From Mucilaginibacter sp. 14171R-50 (lineage in GTDB: Bacteria; Bacteroidota; Bacteroidia; Sphingobacteriales; Sphingobacteriaceae): DNA of 64,000 nucleotides. The stretch lies in the NCBI RefSeq assembly GCF_010093045.1, contig NZ_CP048115.1, positions 2,356,001-2,420,000 of the forward strand, written 5' to 3'. The notes beneath the pieces were generated by a model, which was not told where the DNA came from, ran no database searches, and saw only the letters and a list, made by a program, of their open reading frames with translations. The translations under genes were made by a program, and so were the position numbers. Positions within the stretch are counted from its first letter, which is position 1. Every line of letters begins with the position of its first letter. Of the stretch, positions 43,560-52,123 are shown one piece after another.

Positions 43560-44675
43560 TTATTTAATGTACCTGAAGTCCTGCCCGTTTTGAATGTTCA
43601 GCAACGATTCGTATATCAAACGGATCACGTTGTCTACATCGTCCTTATGGATCATTTCAACGGTGGTATGCATATAGCGCAGCGGTAACGATATCAGCGC
43701 TGAAGGAACGCCATCGTTTGAGTATGCAAAAGCATCGGTATCGGTACCGGTTGACCTGCTCGAGGCCTGACGCTGAAACGGTATACCCGCCTTCTGTGCC
43801 GATTCTATCAGCAGTTTGTTCAAATTATTCTGTACTGCAGGGGCGTATGATATAACCGGGCCCTTGCCGCAAGCCAGGTCGCCCTGGGTTATCTTGTTGA
43901 TCATCGGGGTGCCGGTATCGTGGGTAACATCAGTAACAATGGCCACATTAGGTTTTATACGGTGCGCTATCATCTCGGCGCCGCGCAAACCAATTTCTTC
44001 CTGTACGGCGTTTACTATATAAAGGCCGAACGGCAGTTTTACATTGTTCTCTTTTAACAAACGGGCAACCTCGGCTATCATGAAACCACCGGCGCGGTTA
44101 TCCAAAGCACGGCCAACATAGTAGCGGTTGTTCAGCACCATAAACTCGTCTTCGTAAGTTATTACGCAGCCAACATGTATGCCCATCGCTTCAACTTCTT
44201 CTTTACTGGTGCAACCGCAATCTAAAAAGATGTTCTTTAGTGATGGCGCCTCTTCCTTTTCGCCGCCTAAGCGGGTGTGTATGGCCGGCCAGCCAAAAAC
44301 AGCTTTCACTATGCCGTTATCGGTGTGTATGTCTACCCGTTTTGATGGCGCTATCTGGTGGTCGCTGCCCCCGTTACGGATTACATAGATCAAACCGTCA
44401 TTAGTGATATAGTTTACAAACCACGATATTTCATCGGCGTGCGCCTCAATAACCACCTTATATTCGGCCGTCGGGTTTATCACGCCCACAGCAGTGCCGT
44501 AATTGTCTACAAAATGATCGTCGATATATGGTTTTAAATAATCCAGCCAAAGTTGTTGGCCTTTCCATTCAAACCCGGTTGGCGAAGGATTATTGATATA
44601 TTTTTCAAAAAATGCTAATGATGTTTCGTTTACTACAGCCGGTTTTTGTTCGGCCTCAGGTTTCTTTTTTGCCAT
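43560..44675 (-). CDS. M42-family metallopeptidase
   Basis: 371 residues, a co-catalytic metal aminopeptidase of the PepA/FrvX/cellulase-M group. Metal ligands: H in E-A-H-A-D-E-I near residue 77, D in R-A-L-D-N-R-A-G near 193, E-E in Q-E-E-I-G-L-R-G near 226, D in V-T-D-V-T-H near 248 and H in Y-M-H-T-T-V near 339. A Lys-rich N-terminal tail is added. Likely peptide trimming in the cytoplasm. Alone between the nucleotidyltransferase and the glycan unit. Confidence 0.9.
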   Translation of the reverse strand: MAKKKPEAEQKPAVVNETSLAFFEKYINNPSPTGFEWKGQQLWLDYLKPYIDDHFVDNYGTAVGVINPTAEYKVVIEAHADEISWFVNYITNDGLIYVIRNGGSDHQIAPSKRVDIHTDNGIVKAVFGWPAIHTRLGGEKEEAPSLKNIFLDCGCTSKEEVEAMGIHVGCVITYEDEFMVLNNRYYVGRALDNRAGGFMIAEVARLLKENNVKLPFGLYIVNAVQEEIGLRGAEMIAHRIKPNVAIVTDVTHDTGTPMINKITQGDLACGKGPVISYAPAVQNNLNKLLIESAQKAGIPFQRQASSRSTGTDTDAFAYSNDGVPSALISLPLRYMHTTVEMIHKDDVDNVIRLIYESLLNIQNGQDFRYIK

Positions 44676-44907
44676 GTGTTGTATCTAATAATGCTGCCTG
44701 GGGAGGGTAACAGTTTCGCAAATATAATAAAGCAATTGATATTGAAGAAATGTCTGTTAAACAGTTATTGATATAAATCTTTATCCGGCTACGGTTTGCG
44801 GCGCAGCAAGCCTTCACAAAGTAGCTATATGCGGCTGAACGGTTGCTTATGTTTTATGTTCTGATTTATTATTGCCAATTTGCCACACCCAAAATCAAAT
44901 AGAATAC

Positions 44908-46656
44908 ATGAGATCTGCCATCTTTAAAGTTCATAAAGCCCCCGGTAATAAAAGAATCAATTATAAGATGGGTGGGGAAAAAACAGTGGGTTTTGCTGCC
45001 GGCATAGCGCTAATATTGCTGCTTTGCTCTTTTAGTGTTGCCATGGCTGCCGGTAAAAAGCCGGGTACACCGCGCCCTAAAATTGTAAACATTGTAAATT
45101 TTATTCGCCTGCTGGAGCCGAGGGATGCCGCGATAACCGAAGATGTTTTATATGAAACAGTGGTAAAGCAGGTAGCCATCATGAAAAAATATAAGCTGCC
45201 CGGCACTTTTCTTTTACAATACGATGCGCTGATGGATGCCCGGTATCAAAAATTGCTGGCAGGCTTACCCAGGGGTTCGTTTGAAATTGGCGGATGGTGG
45301 GAAATACCCCAGCCGCTGGTTGAAAAGGCAGGCCTGAAATGGCGGGGGCGCTACCCTTGGGACTGGCGGGCAAACATTGGTTTTTCAACAGGTTATACGC
45401 CTGCCGAAAGGGAAAAGCTGATAGATGTTTATATGGCCGATTTTAAAAAGGTGTTCGGTTATTATCCAAAGTCGGTAGCATCGTGGTTTATAGATGCGCA
45501 CAGCTTAAACTATATGTACCAAAAATACCATATCGTAGCATCGGCAAACTGCAAAGACCAGTATGGTACAGATGGGTATACCCTGTGGGGCGGGTATTGG
45601 AATCAGGCATATTATCCAAGCAAAATAAACTCGTACATGCCCGCGCAGCATGCGCAAAACCAAATCCCGGTGCCTATTTTCAGGATGCTGGGCAGCGACC
45701 CCATCAGGCAGTATGATACCGGCATAAGTAACGACAGGCAGGGCGTTATTACGCTGGAACCCGTTTACCCGAAGGCAGGCGGCAGCCAGGAATGGGTAGA
45801 TTGGTTTTTCAGATCTTTTACCGGCGACGAGCCATTAGGGTTTAACTACACCCAGGCCGGGCAGGAAAACTCTTTTACCTGGGATGCTATGGCCAAAGGT
45901 TTTGAGATTCAAATGCCCCTGATAGCCAGGTTAAGGGCCGAAGGTAAGCTGAGGGTAGAAACGCTGGAGCAATCCGGCTTGTGGTTCAAAAATAAATATA
46001 AGGTAACACCCGCTACCACCTTCGCGGTAACTAAAGATGTGGCAGGCAGCGACCTGAAAACTATTTGGTTTAACAGCCGCTTTTACCGCATAAATATGCT
46101 TTGGGAGGGTGGTGCCCTGCGCATCCGCGATATCCATTTGTTTGATGAGAATAAGCCGGATAAGTACACCAAACAGGTGGCAACATCAAACGAATGTGAT
46201 TTTTTTACCCTGCCGGTAGTGGATGGCTACATCTGGAGCAAGCCCGGCCAATTTGCAGGCATGCGTGTTAAGGCATTGATTGACGGGCAAGAGATTTTGT
46301 TAAAAGGCGGCAATCCTCAATTTACCAACGTTGGCACAACCGGGGTGCACATTTCCTGGCCGCTAACCACCATAAACGGATCCTTGCAAATGGACCTGAA
46401 CGAGCGGACGATAAATATCAAATTGGTTAGTAACAAACCGTGCAACTGGTATCTCGACCTTGACACCGCCCCCGGCGCTAAACTGCCGTTCAATAAGGTC
46501 AACTTAAAAAACGTTAATTGTAGTTTTGATGGCATGGATTATAAGCTAAATGCCGCTAAAGGCACTTTTTCTGAACCTGGCAATGGCGCTGTTCTACGGT
46601 TAAAGCCGCAAATGAATATAATTTCGCTAAACCTGGCCGATACAAAAGCCTTATAA
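44908..46656 (+). CDS. Secreted protein of unknown function, NodB/GH57-like barrel suspected
   Basis: 582 residues from ATG 44908; an ATG at 44968 (562 residues) begins just before the signal peptide and is equally possible. The signal peptide ends S-V-A-M-A-A-G. Residues 65-330 have a barrel pattern reminiscent of polysaccharide deacetylases or GH57/38 enzymes (S-F-E-I-G-G-W-W-E, P-K-S-V-A-S-W-F-I-D-A-H-S), and the C-terminal about 190 residues look like a beta-sandwich. No family is firmly recognised. It is 21 bases before the rhamnosidase gene, so it probably works on the same glycan. Confidence 0.5.
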   Translation: MRSAIFKVHKAPGNKRINYKMGGEKTVGFAAGIALILLLCSFSVAMAAGKKPGTPRPKIVNIVNFIRLLEPRDAAITEDVLYETVVKQVAIMKKYKLPGTFLLQYDALMDARYQKLLAGLPRGSFEIGGWWEIPQPLVEKAGLKWRGRYPWDWRANIGFSTGYTPAEREKLIDVYMADFKKVFGYYPKSVASWFIDAHSLNYMYQKYHIVASANCKDQYGTDGYTLWGGYWNQAYYPSKINSYMPAQHAQNQIPVPIFRMLGSDPIRQYDTGISNDRQGVITLEPVYPKAGGSQEWVDWFFRSFTGDEPLGFNYTQAGQENSFTWDAMAKGFEIQMPLIARLRAEGKLRVETLEQSGLWFKNKYKVTPATTFAVTKDVAGSDLKTIWFNSRFYRINMLWEGGALRIRDIHLFDENKPDKYTKQVATSNECDFFTLPVVDGYIWSKPGQFAGMRVKALIDGQEILLKGGNPQFTNVGTTGVHISWPLTTINGSLQMDLNERTINIKLVSNKPCNWYLDLDTAPGAKLPFNKVNLKNVNCSFDGMDYKLNAAKGTFSEPGNGAVLRLKPQMNIISLNLADTKAL

Positions 46657-46677
46657 TTTATACCCTTTATTACCGAA

Positions 46678-49392
46678 ATGAAAAGACTGCTGAAAATTGA
46701 AATAGTTACCTTGTTATTGCTGTTAAACGTACTAACTGCTGCAAGCGTTTACGCCCAGGTTGGTGCTGTATCTCTTAAATGCGAACACTTGTCTTCGCCA
46801 ATTGGTGTCGATGCCATCCATCCGCGCCTGTCATGGCAAATAAGCGATACCAGGCAGGGCGCCAGGCAATCGGCCTACCAGGTTTTGATCGCAAAAGATT
46901 CCGTAGGCCTTTCTTCTAAGAAAGGATATGCCTGGGATTCAGGAAAGCTTAGTTCACCGGCGAGCAGTATTACCTACAATGGCACTAAACTGGAACCCTT
47001 TACCCGGTATTACTGGAAGGTACGTACCTGGGATAAAGACGGTAAATTAATGCCTGATAGCCGCATCACTTTTTTTGAAACCGGCATGATGGGCATGGCC
47101 AACTGGCGCGGTAACTGGATAAGCGATGAACACAGTATCAACACCCTGCCTGCGCCATATTTCCGTAAAACGTTTACAGCGGTTAAAAAAATAAGATCGG
47201 CCAGGGCATACATCGCGGTGGGCGGTTTATACGAATTGTACATTAATGGTAACAAAGTTGGCAACCACCGGTTAGACCCTATGTACACCCGGTTCGACAG
47301 GCGCAATCTGTATGTAAGCTATGATGTTACCGCCCAGGTGCAAAGCGGTAAAAATGCCATTGGCGTAATATTGGGCAACGGCTGGTATAACCATCAATCG
47401 CTGGCGGTTTGGAACTTTGACCGCGCACCCTGGCGGCAGCGCCCAACCTTTTGCCTGGACCTGCGCATAACCTACGAGGATGGTACCACCAGCACTATTT
47501 ATACCGACGATAGCTGGAAAACACATCTTAGTCCGATAGTATTCAACAGCATTTACACGGGCGAACATTACGACAGCAGGCTGGAAATGCCGGGATGGAA
47601 CACCCCCGATTTTGACGATACAAAATGGCAGGAAACCATGCTGCGGGCCGCGCCTTCAAAAAACATTGTGAGCCAGCTAATGGTGCCGATACGGAATGTG
47701 GAAGAGATCCCCGCAAAATCGATAGTGAAGTTTACCGACCAGGATTATGTGATCGATCTTGGCCGCAATATAGCAGGGGTAACCAGGGTGAAATTAAAGG
47801 GCGACAGCGGCACCATAGTAAAGATAGTACATGGCGAAAGGCTGTACCGGGTAACGGGCACAAAGCCCGGCGATAAGGCCGTAAAAGGACATGTAGACCT
47901 ATCAAACATTGATGTTTACTATCGCCCTAAAGACGACACCGATCCCTACCAAACCGATATTGTGATATTGAACGGTAAAGGCGAAGTGGATTTTATGCCG
48001 AAGTTTAACTATAAGGGCTTCCAATATGTAGAGGTGTTGAGCAGCAAGCCCATACAGCTGCAAAAGGAAGATGTTACCGGGTATTTTATGCACAGCGATG
48101 TAGAGGCCGTGGGTAATATCAGCTCCTCAAACCCGCTGATAGATAAATTGTGGAGGGCCACCAATAACTCTTACCTCTCTAATCTTTTTGGGTACCCTAC
48201 CGACTGCCCGCAGCGCGAAAAGAACGGATGGACGGGCGATGGACATTTCGCGGTGGAAACCGGTTTGTATAATTTTGACGGCATAACTGTTTACGAAAAA
48301 TGGATGGCCGACCACCGCGACGAGCAACAGCCAAACGGTGTACTGCCCGATATTATACCCACCGGCGGCTGGGGCTACGGAACGGCTAACGGTACCGACT
48401 GGACAAGCACCATAGCCATTATCCCCTGGAACCTGTATATGTTTTATGGTGATAGCAAGCCGCTGGCCGATAACTACAATAACATTAAGGCATATGTAAA
48501 TTACGTGACCGGGATAAGCCCTAACGGGTTAACCACATTTGGCCGCGGCGATTGGGTGCCGGTGAAATCATCGTCGTCTTTAGAATATACGTCTTCGGTA
48601 TATTATTATGTGGATGCCACCATATTGGCTAAGGCAGCTAAATTGCTGGGTAACCAGGCCGATTTTACACGTTACAGCGCGCTGGCCGCGAAGATCAGAA
48701 AAGCGATAAACGATAAATACTTTAACCCCGCCACCTGCATTTATGGTTCGGGCGTGCAAACCGAACTGAGCATGGCTTTGCAATGGAAGGTTGTGCCTGA
48801 GCAATACAGGCTTAAGGTGGCCCAAAACCTTGCCAAACGCGTAGCGCAGGACGGTATGCACCTGGATGTGGGTGTGCTTGGCGCCAAGGCTATTTTAAAC
48901 GCATTAAGCGATAACGGGCAGGTAGAAACCGCCTACAAGCTGGCCGCGCAGGATACCTACCCATCATGGGGCTGGTGGATAGTGAATGGTGCCACAACCC
49001 TGTACGAGAACTGGGATATCAACGCAGCGCGCGATATATCATTAAACCACATGATGTTTGGCGAAATTGGGGGCTGGTTCTTTAAAGGCCTGGGTGGTAT
49101 TAAGGCGGATGAAACGCAACCCGGTTTTAAGAATGTGCTGCTGCAGCCAAACTTTGTTACCGGGCTTAGCTTTTTTAACGCCAGTCATGAAGGGCCATTC
49201 GGCCTGATAAGATCATCATGGGTACGCGAAGGAAATAAAGTTGTTTACAACGTAGTGGTTCCGGCTAATTCATCGGCCACTATAAAGTTTCCGGTTGGTA
49301 ATTCGTCAAAGGTGTTTTTAAACGGAAAACAGGTTAGCAAAACGCAGCAATACAACGTTACTGCCGGGGCTTACAGGTTTGAAATAAGGTAA
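46678..49392 (+). CDS. Alpha-L-rhamnosidase (GH78)
   Basis: 904 residues. Signal peptide ends in A-S-V-Y-A-Q. Domain order: N-terminal Ig-like (about 25-145), Bac_rhamnosid_N-type carbohydrate-binding region (about 150-330), a concanavalin-like domain (to about 465), the (alpha/alpha)6 catalytic domain (about 470-810) and a C-terminal beta domain. D-C-P-Q-R-E-K-N-G-W-T-G-D near residue 510 is the GH78 active-site motif with the general-acid Glu. It releases terminal L-rhamnose from plant or bacterial glycans, in the periplasm or outside. Second gene of the operon. Confidence 0.93.
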   Translation: MKRLLKIEIVTLLLLLNVLTAASVYAQVGAVSLKCEHLSSPIGVDAIHPRLSWQISDTRQGARQSAYQVLIAKDSVGLSSKKGYAWDSGKLSSPASSITYNGTKLEPFTRYYWKVRTWDKDGKLMPDSRITFFETGMMGMANWRGNWISDEHSINTLPAPYFRKTFTAVKKIRSARAYIAVGGLYELYINGNKVGNHRLDPMYTRFDRRNLYVSYDVTAQVQSGKNAIGVILGNGWYNHQSLAVWNFDRAPWRQRPTFCLDLRITYEDGTTSTIYTDDSWKTHLSPIVFNSIYTGEHYDSRLEMPGWNTPDFDDTKWQETMLRAAPSKNIVSQLMVPIRNVEEIPAKSIVKFTDQDYVIDLGRNIAGVTRVKLKGDSGTIVKIVHGERLYRVTGTKPGDKAVKGHVDLSNIDVYYRPKDDTDPYQTDIVILNGKGEVDFMPKFNYKGFQYVEVLSSKPIQLQKEDVTGYFMHSDVEAVGNISSSNPLIDKLWRATNNSYLSNLFGYPTDCPQREKNGWTGDGHFAVETGLYNFDGITVYEKWMADHRDEQQPNGVLPDIIPTGGWGYGTANGTDWTSTIAIIPWNLYMFYGDSKPLADNYNNIKAYVNYVTGISPNGLTTFGRGDWVPVKSSSSLEYTSSVYYYVDATILAKAAKLLGNQADFTRYSALAAKIRKAINDKYFNPATCIYGSGVQTELSMALQWKVVPEQYRLKVAQNLAKRVAQDGMHLDVGVLGAKAILNALSDNGQVETAYKLAAQDTYPSWGWWIVNGATTLYENWDINAARDISLNHMMFGEIGGWFFKGLGGIKADETQPGFKNVLLQPNFVTGLSFFNASHEGPFGLIRSSWVREGNKVVYNVVVPANSSATIKFPVGNSSKVFLNGKQVSKTQQYNVTAGAYRFEIR

Positions 49393-49401
49393 GGGGATAG
49401 C

Positions 49402-50754
49402 TCAGGCTAAAGCTACTCTGGGCACGGGCACGTATCTTGCAAAATACTCGTGCTTGGATGTTTTGCTTGGTGTTATCTTACCCCTGAACGGCAGGTACGT
49501 AAGGAGTGAGGTAACTACCCGGTTAATATCGGTAAATATGGCTTCGGTGCATTGCGGCACGTTTAAGGCGCTGCCGATGAACTCAATTTCAAGTTGTTGT
49601 AAACGGTTGCCGGTGGTATCAATACAATCGTCGATGCTGAGCAGGTAAGCAAATCCATCGCTTAGTTGGAAGGGGATCTTCACCTGCGTTTTTTCAAAGG
49701 AATTGAGCAATTTCCATTGATAGCTTTCCAATACTGTTTGCATCGTTCCTGTCGTGCCGTTCCTATCGGTTGTGCGCGAAGCCTGCGTAGTGCGCACCAA
49801 CACCTGGCCGGTTAAATAAGCATTGTTTTTTATTTTGGGCGAATACTTTTGCGCGGCGGTTTCTACTAGTGTGCAGCTTGTTGAAGCATGCTTTGCGTCG
49901 CGGCAAATGTGGTAGCGCCGCATCCTGACCACCTTAGACGGCGAGGGAAGCAACAATCCGGCAGGCAATTCAGCTTGCAGCCATAGCATCAGGTCGTCCG
50001 CAGTAATTAAGGCGTTGGTAGCTATGTCAAATTTAGCTTCAATCTCGGGGAAGGCCTTGCCGGTTTCCTGCGGGATGATGTTGGTTAACTTGTGCTGTAA
50101 CAATAATTCGAGCGAACGATAGTTCATTTCTTTCATCAACCCGTCGCGGTTTATCAGGGCAAGTACCAGTTCAACCGCTACGTTTGTAGGGGATTTTATT
50201 TCCAGTCGCGGTCCCATTTCTCCCAAAAACACTAATCCTTTATCCGGGTTAACAACGTACAGATAACGTTCAAAGTCCAGGGTGATCCTGTTGAGTTCGC
50301 GTTCTTCGCAAATGCCATCCGGTTCAATACACCAGTGCGCCCGCCGGGATAGCCGGAACGATTCGAGCACCAGCGTTTTTCCGGCTATGCTGATCTGATG
50401 TAAGGCGGGGTTAAGACTTTCGCCGGGGTAAGAGGCAATTGATATATCGCCTAATTCTGTTTTTTCGCCGTGGTTTTTTTTGAATTGTATTTTGCCGGTT
50501 ATGCCCTGGTTTAAGTAGTGCAAAACCGCGGCAGGGTCCATACAATGCAAATTCGCATAAGCGCGTACCCTGAGCGTATAATGGGTGTAATCATTAGCAT
50601 CCGGCTTTTTATAGAACAAGGTAACCGTATGGCTGAACGGACGCGCGATAGCCTGGAAATTTTGCAGCCTGCTCATTATAATGGGTAGGTCAGCCTTAAA
50701 AAAGTCGCCTTTCCACTCAATCCTGTCGTTTATAGTCCGGTTGATCAGATCCAT
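49402..50754 (-). CDS. Lanthipeptide-operon protein, tandem CYTH/triphosphate-tunnel-like
   Basis: 450 residues, not a known lanthipeptide protein. The second half starts with E-I-E-A-K-F (residues about 227-232), the ExExK signature of the CYTH/triphosphate tunnel (TTM) fold, then basic strands R-M-R-R-Y and a closing L-E-I-E-F. The first half shows similar strands: L-R-V-R-A-Y, Q-F-K-K-N, T-L-D-F-E-R-Y and L-E-I-K-S-P. A two-domain TTM-like protein is therefore suspected; the fold assignment is by motif only. TTM enzymes bind triphosphates or polyphosphate. It is the last gene of the lanM operon and overlaps its upstream neighbour by 10 bases. Confidence 0.5.
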   Translation of the reverse strand: MDLINRTINDRIEWKGDFFKADLPIIMSRLQNFQAIARPFSHTVTLFYKKPDANDYTHYTLRVRAYANLHCMDPAAVLHYLNQGITGKIQFKKNHGEKTELGDISIASYPGESLNPALHQISIAGKTLVLESFRLSRRAHWCIEPDGICEERELNRITLDFERYLYVVNPDKGLVFLGEMGPRLEIKSPTNVAVELVLALINRDGLMKEMNYRSLELLLQHKLTNIIPQETGKAFPEIEAKFDIATNALITADDLMLWLQAELPAGLLLPSPSKVVRMRRYHICRDAKHASTSCTLVETAAQKYSPKIKNNAYLTGQVLVRTTQASRTTDRNGTTGTMQTVLESYQWKLLNSFEKTQVKIPFQLSDGFAYLLSIDDCIDTTGNRLQQLEIEFIGSALNVPQCTEAIFTDINRVVTSLLTYLPFRGKITPSKTSKHEYFARYVPVPRVALA

Positions 50755-51791
50755 CGGTATTGGTATAAAAAATAGCCTTTTGCCTGTATCCCCTTGCCGG
50801 GGACGATAGATAGTTTAACATGGTTTAATGTGCGGTTACACACATCCAGCCCATAGTTCCCTAATAATCCACTGATGTTTCGCTGGCTTTTAGGCCACGT
50901 ATCGGTGTGGAAGCGGTATTCGGTTATGCCGGGCCAGCTTAAAAAGCCGGTTTTCTTTTCGGGTGTACTTAGGTCATCCCTTACCAATTGCTGCATCAAA
51001 CGCTCCCATTGCGGGCCGTTGGCATGCGGGGTATGAATATAACACTCAAAACCAACACGCGGACCAACAGCTTTCCCCATCAAATCGATACATAGTACAA
51101 AGTGATCTACGCAGGTTGAATAGCGGTTCAGGAGAAATTCCAGTTCTTCCGTAGGCTCATTCCAACCTATGGCAGCCAGATAATCCCGTACCCTGTCAAA
51201 GCCTAACCCCGCAATGTTGAGTCGTATGCCATGGCTTTTCCGCGACAGCAAAGCGCCAATATGCGAAACAGTACCCCCTTGCGGCAGCGCGTTAACACAT
51301 TTGCGGATGTTCTCTTTCAGATCAGCGGCATCACTGTTAAACAGCAGGTCGAGCGTGCCAAACAGTACAGGGCAGGGGTTGGCCAGAGCGGGGTTTATGG
51401 CTATAAAGATCCCGGGCGCGGGCAGTTCTTCAAACGCCGATACCACATCTATTTCAAGCCCCAGTTCGTTCATATCCCTGCCAATGCCTGTTTTGTCGTT
51501 TAGCCACGGGCGATAGATATTTTGCAGCAAGTGCCAATTGGCCTGAGGGAAGAATTCCGCCGGAATACTCCCCTCAAACCTTGAAATGTTGGCAAAATAA
51601 TCAACCTGGTCATCGGCATCAAGCCTGCACTCAAATCCGGCAAACGGCAAAAAAGGTAACTTTTCTACCAATGCGTAAATTTTAGCTAATGCCGTAGCCG
51701 GCACCAGCGATTGAGGCAGGTACGGGGCAACGGTTCTTACACCATTGACCGCATCCGAATCCCGCGTTGGGGTTACAGTGTGCAAAGGCAT
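50745..51791 (-). CDS. Lanthipeptide-operon protein of unknown function
   Basis: 348 residues from ATG 51791, which lies inside the precursor gene (19-base overlap, other frame); a longer frame to 51857 would overlap by 85 bases and has no better start. No family recognised. Repeated strand-like segments such as G-I-R-L-N-I-A-G-L, R-V-G-F-E-C-Y-I and H-V-K-L-S-I-V alternate with helices, which hints at a symmetric alpha/beta barrel, possibly like ABBA prenyltransferases, but this is a weak guess. Cotranscription with the precursor suggests a tailoring or binding role. Confidence 0.5.
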   Translation of the reverse strand: MPLHTVTPTRDSDAVNGVRTVAPYLPQSLVPATALAKIYALVEKLPFLPFAGFECRLDADDQVDYFANISRFEGSIPAEFFPQANWHLLQNIYRPWLNDKTGIGRDMNELGLEIDVVSAFEELPAPGIFIAINPALANPCPVLFGTLDLLFNSDAADLKENIRKCVNALPQGGTVSHIGALLSRKSHGIRLNIAGLGFDRVRDYLAAIGWNEPTEELEFLLNRYSTCVDHFVLCIDLMGKAVGPRVGFECYIHTPHANGPQWERLMQQLVRDDLSTPEKKTGFLSWPGITEYRFHTDTWPKSQRNISGLLGNYGLDVCNRTLNHVKLSIVPGKGIQAKGYFLYQYRWI

Positions 51792-52090
51792 CTTTGTGTG
51801 CTGGCTCCGCAATCCATAGTATACGAAGGGTTTGGCAGGGTTGATGAAGTTCCGCACCCTGCTTTTACGCTCATAGCCGCTGCCGACATATCGGAACCTG
51901 AAGCTACATCGCCGCCTTTTAATTTTGCCATTTCTGCATTAACATCATCGGCAGTGAAAGAATGGCCGTGTTTTGCGCCAAGCGCCGCCATGTTTTCAGC
52001 GAAATCGCCGTTTGCTGCCGCGGCTAACGCTTCTTGCTGCAGGTTGGTGTCGGTTAGTAATTGTTGTCTGAAGTTTTCGATTTTTGACAT
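51773..52090 (-). CDS. Lanthipeptide precursor with Nif11-type leader
   Basis: 105 residues. Residues 1-60 resemble a Nif11-derived leader (F-R-Q-Q-L-L-T-D, then G-H-S-F-T-A-D-D-V) and end in the double-glycine site L-K-G-G. The 45-residue core (61-105) holds Cys79, 94, 101 and 103 and thirteen Ser/Thr, e.g. C-G-T-S-S-T-L and C-G-A-S-T-Q-R-C-L-C, as expected for lanthionine ring formation. It lies 33 bases after lanM in the same direction. Ring topology cannot be predicted. Maturation would need a Gly-Gly peptidase that is not visible here. Confidence 0.85.
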   Translation of the reverse strand: MSKIENFRQQLLTDTNLQQEALAAAANGDFAENMAALGAKHGHSFTADDVNAEMAKLKGGDVASGSDMSAAAMSVKAGCGTSSTLPNPSYTMDCGASTQRCLCTL

Positions 52091-52123
52091 GATTTTATTG
52101 GTTTTTAGGTTAATATTAAAAAT

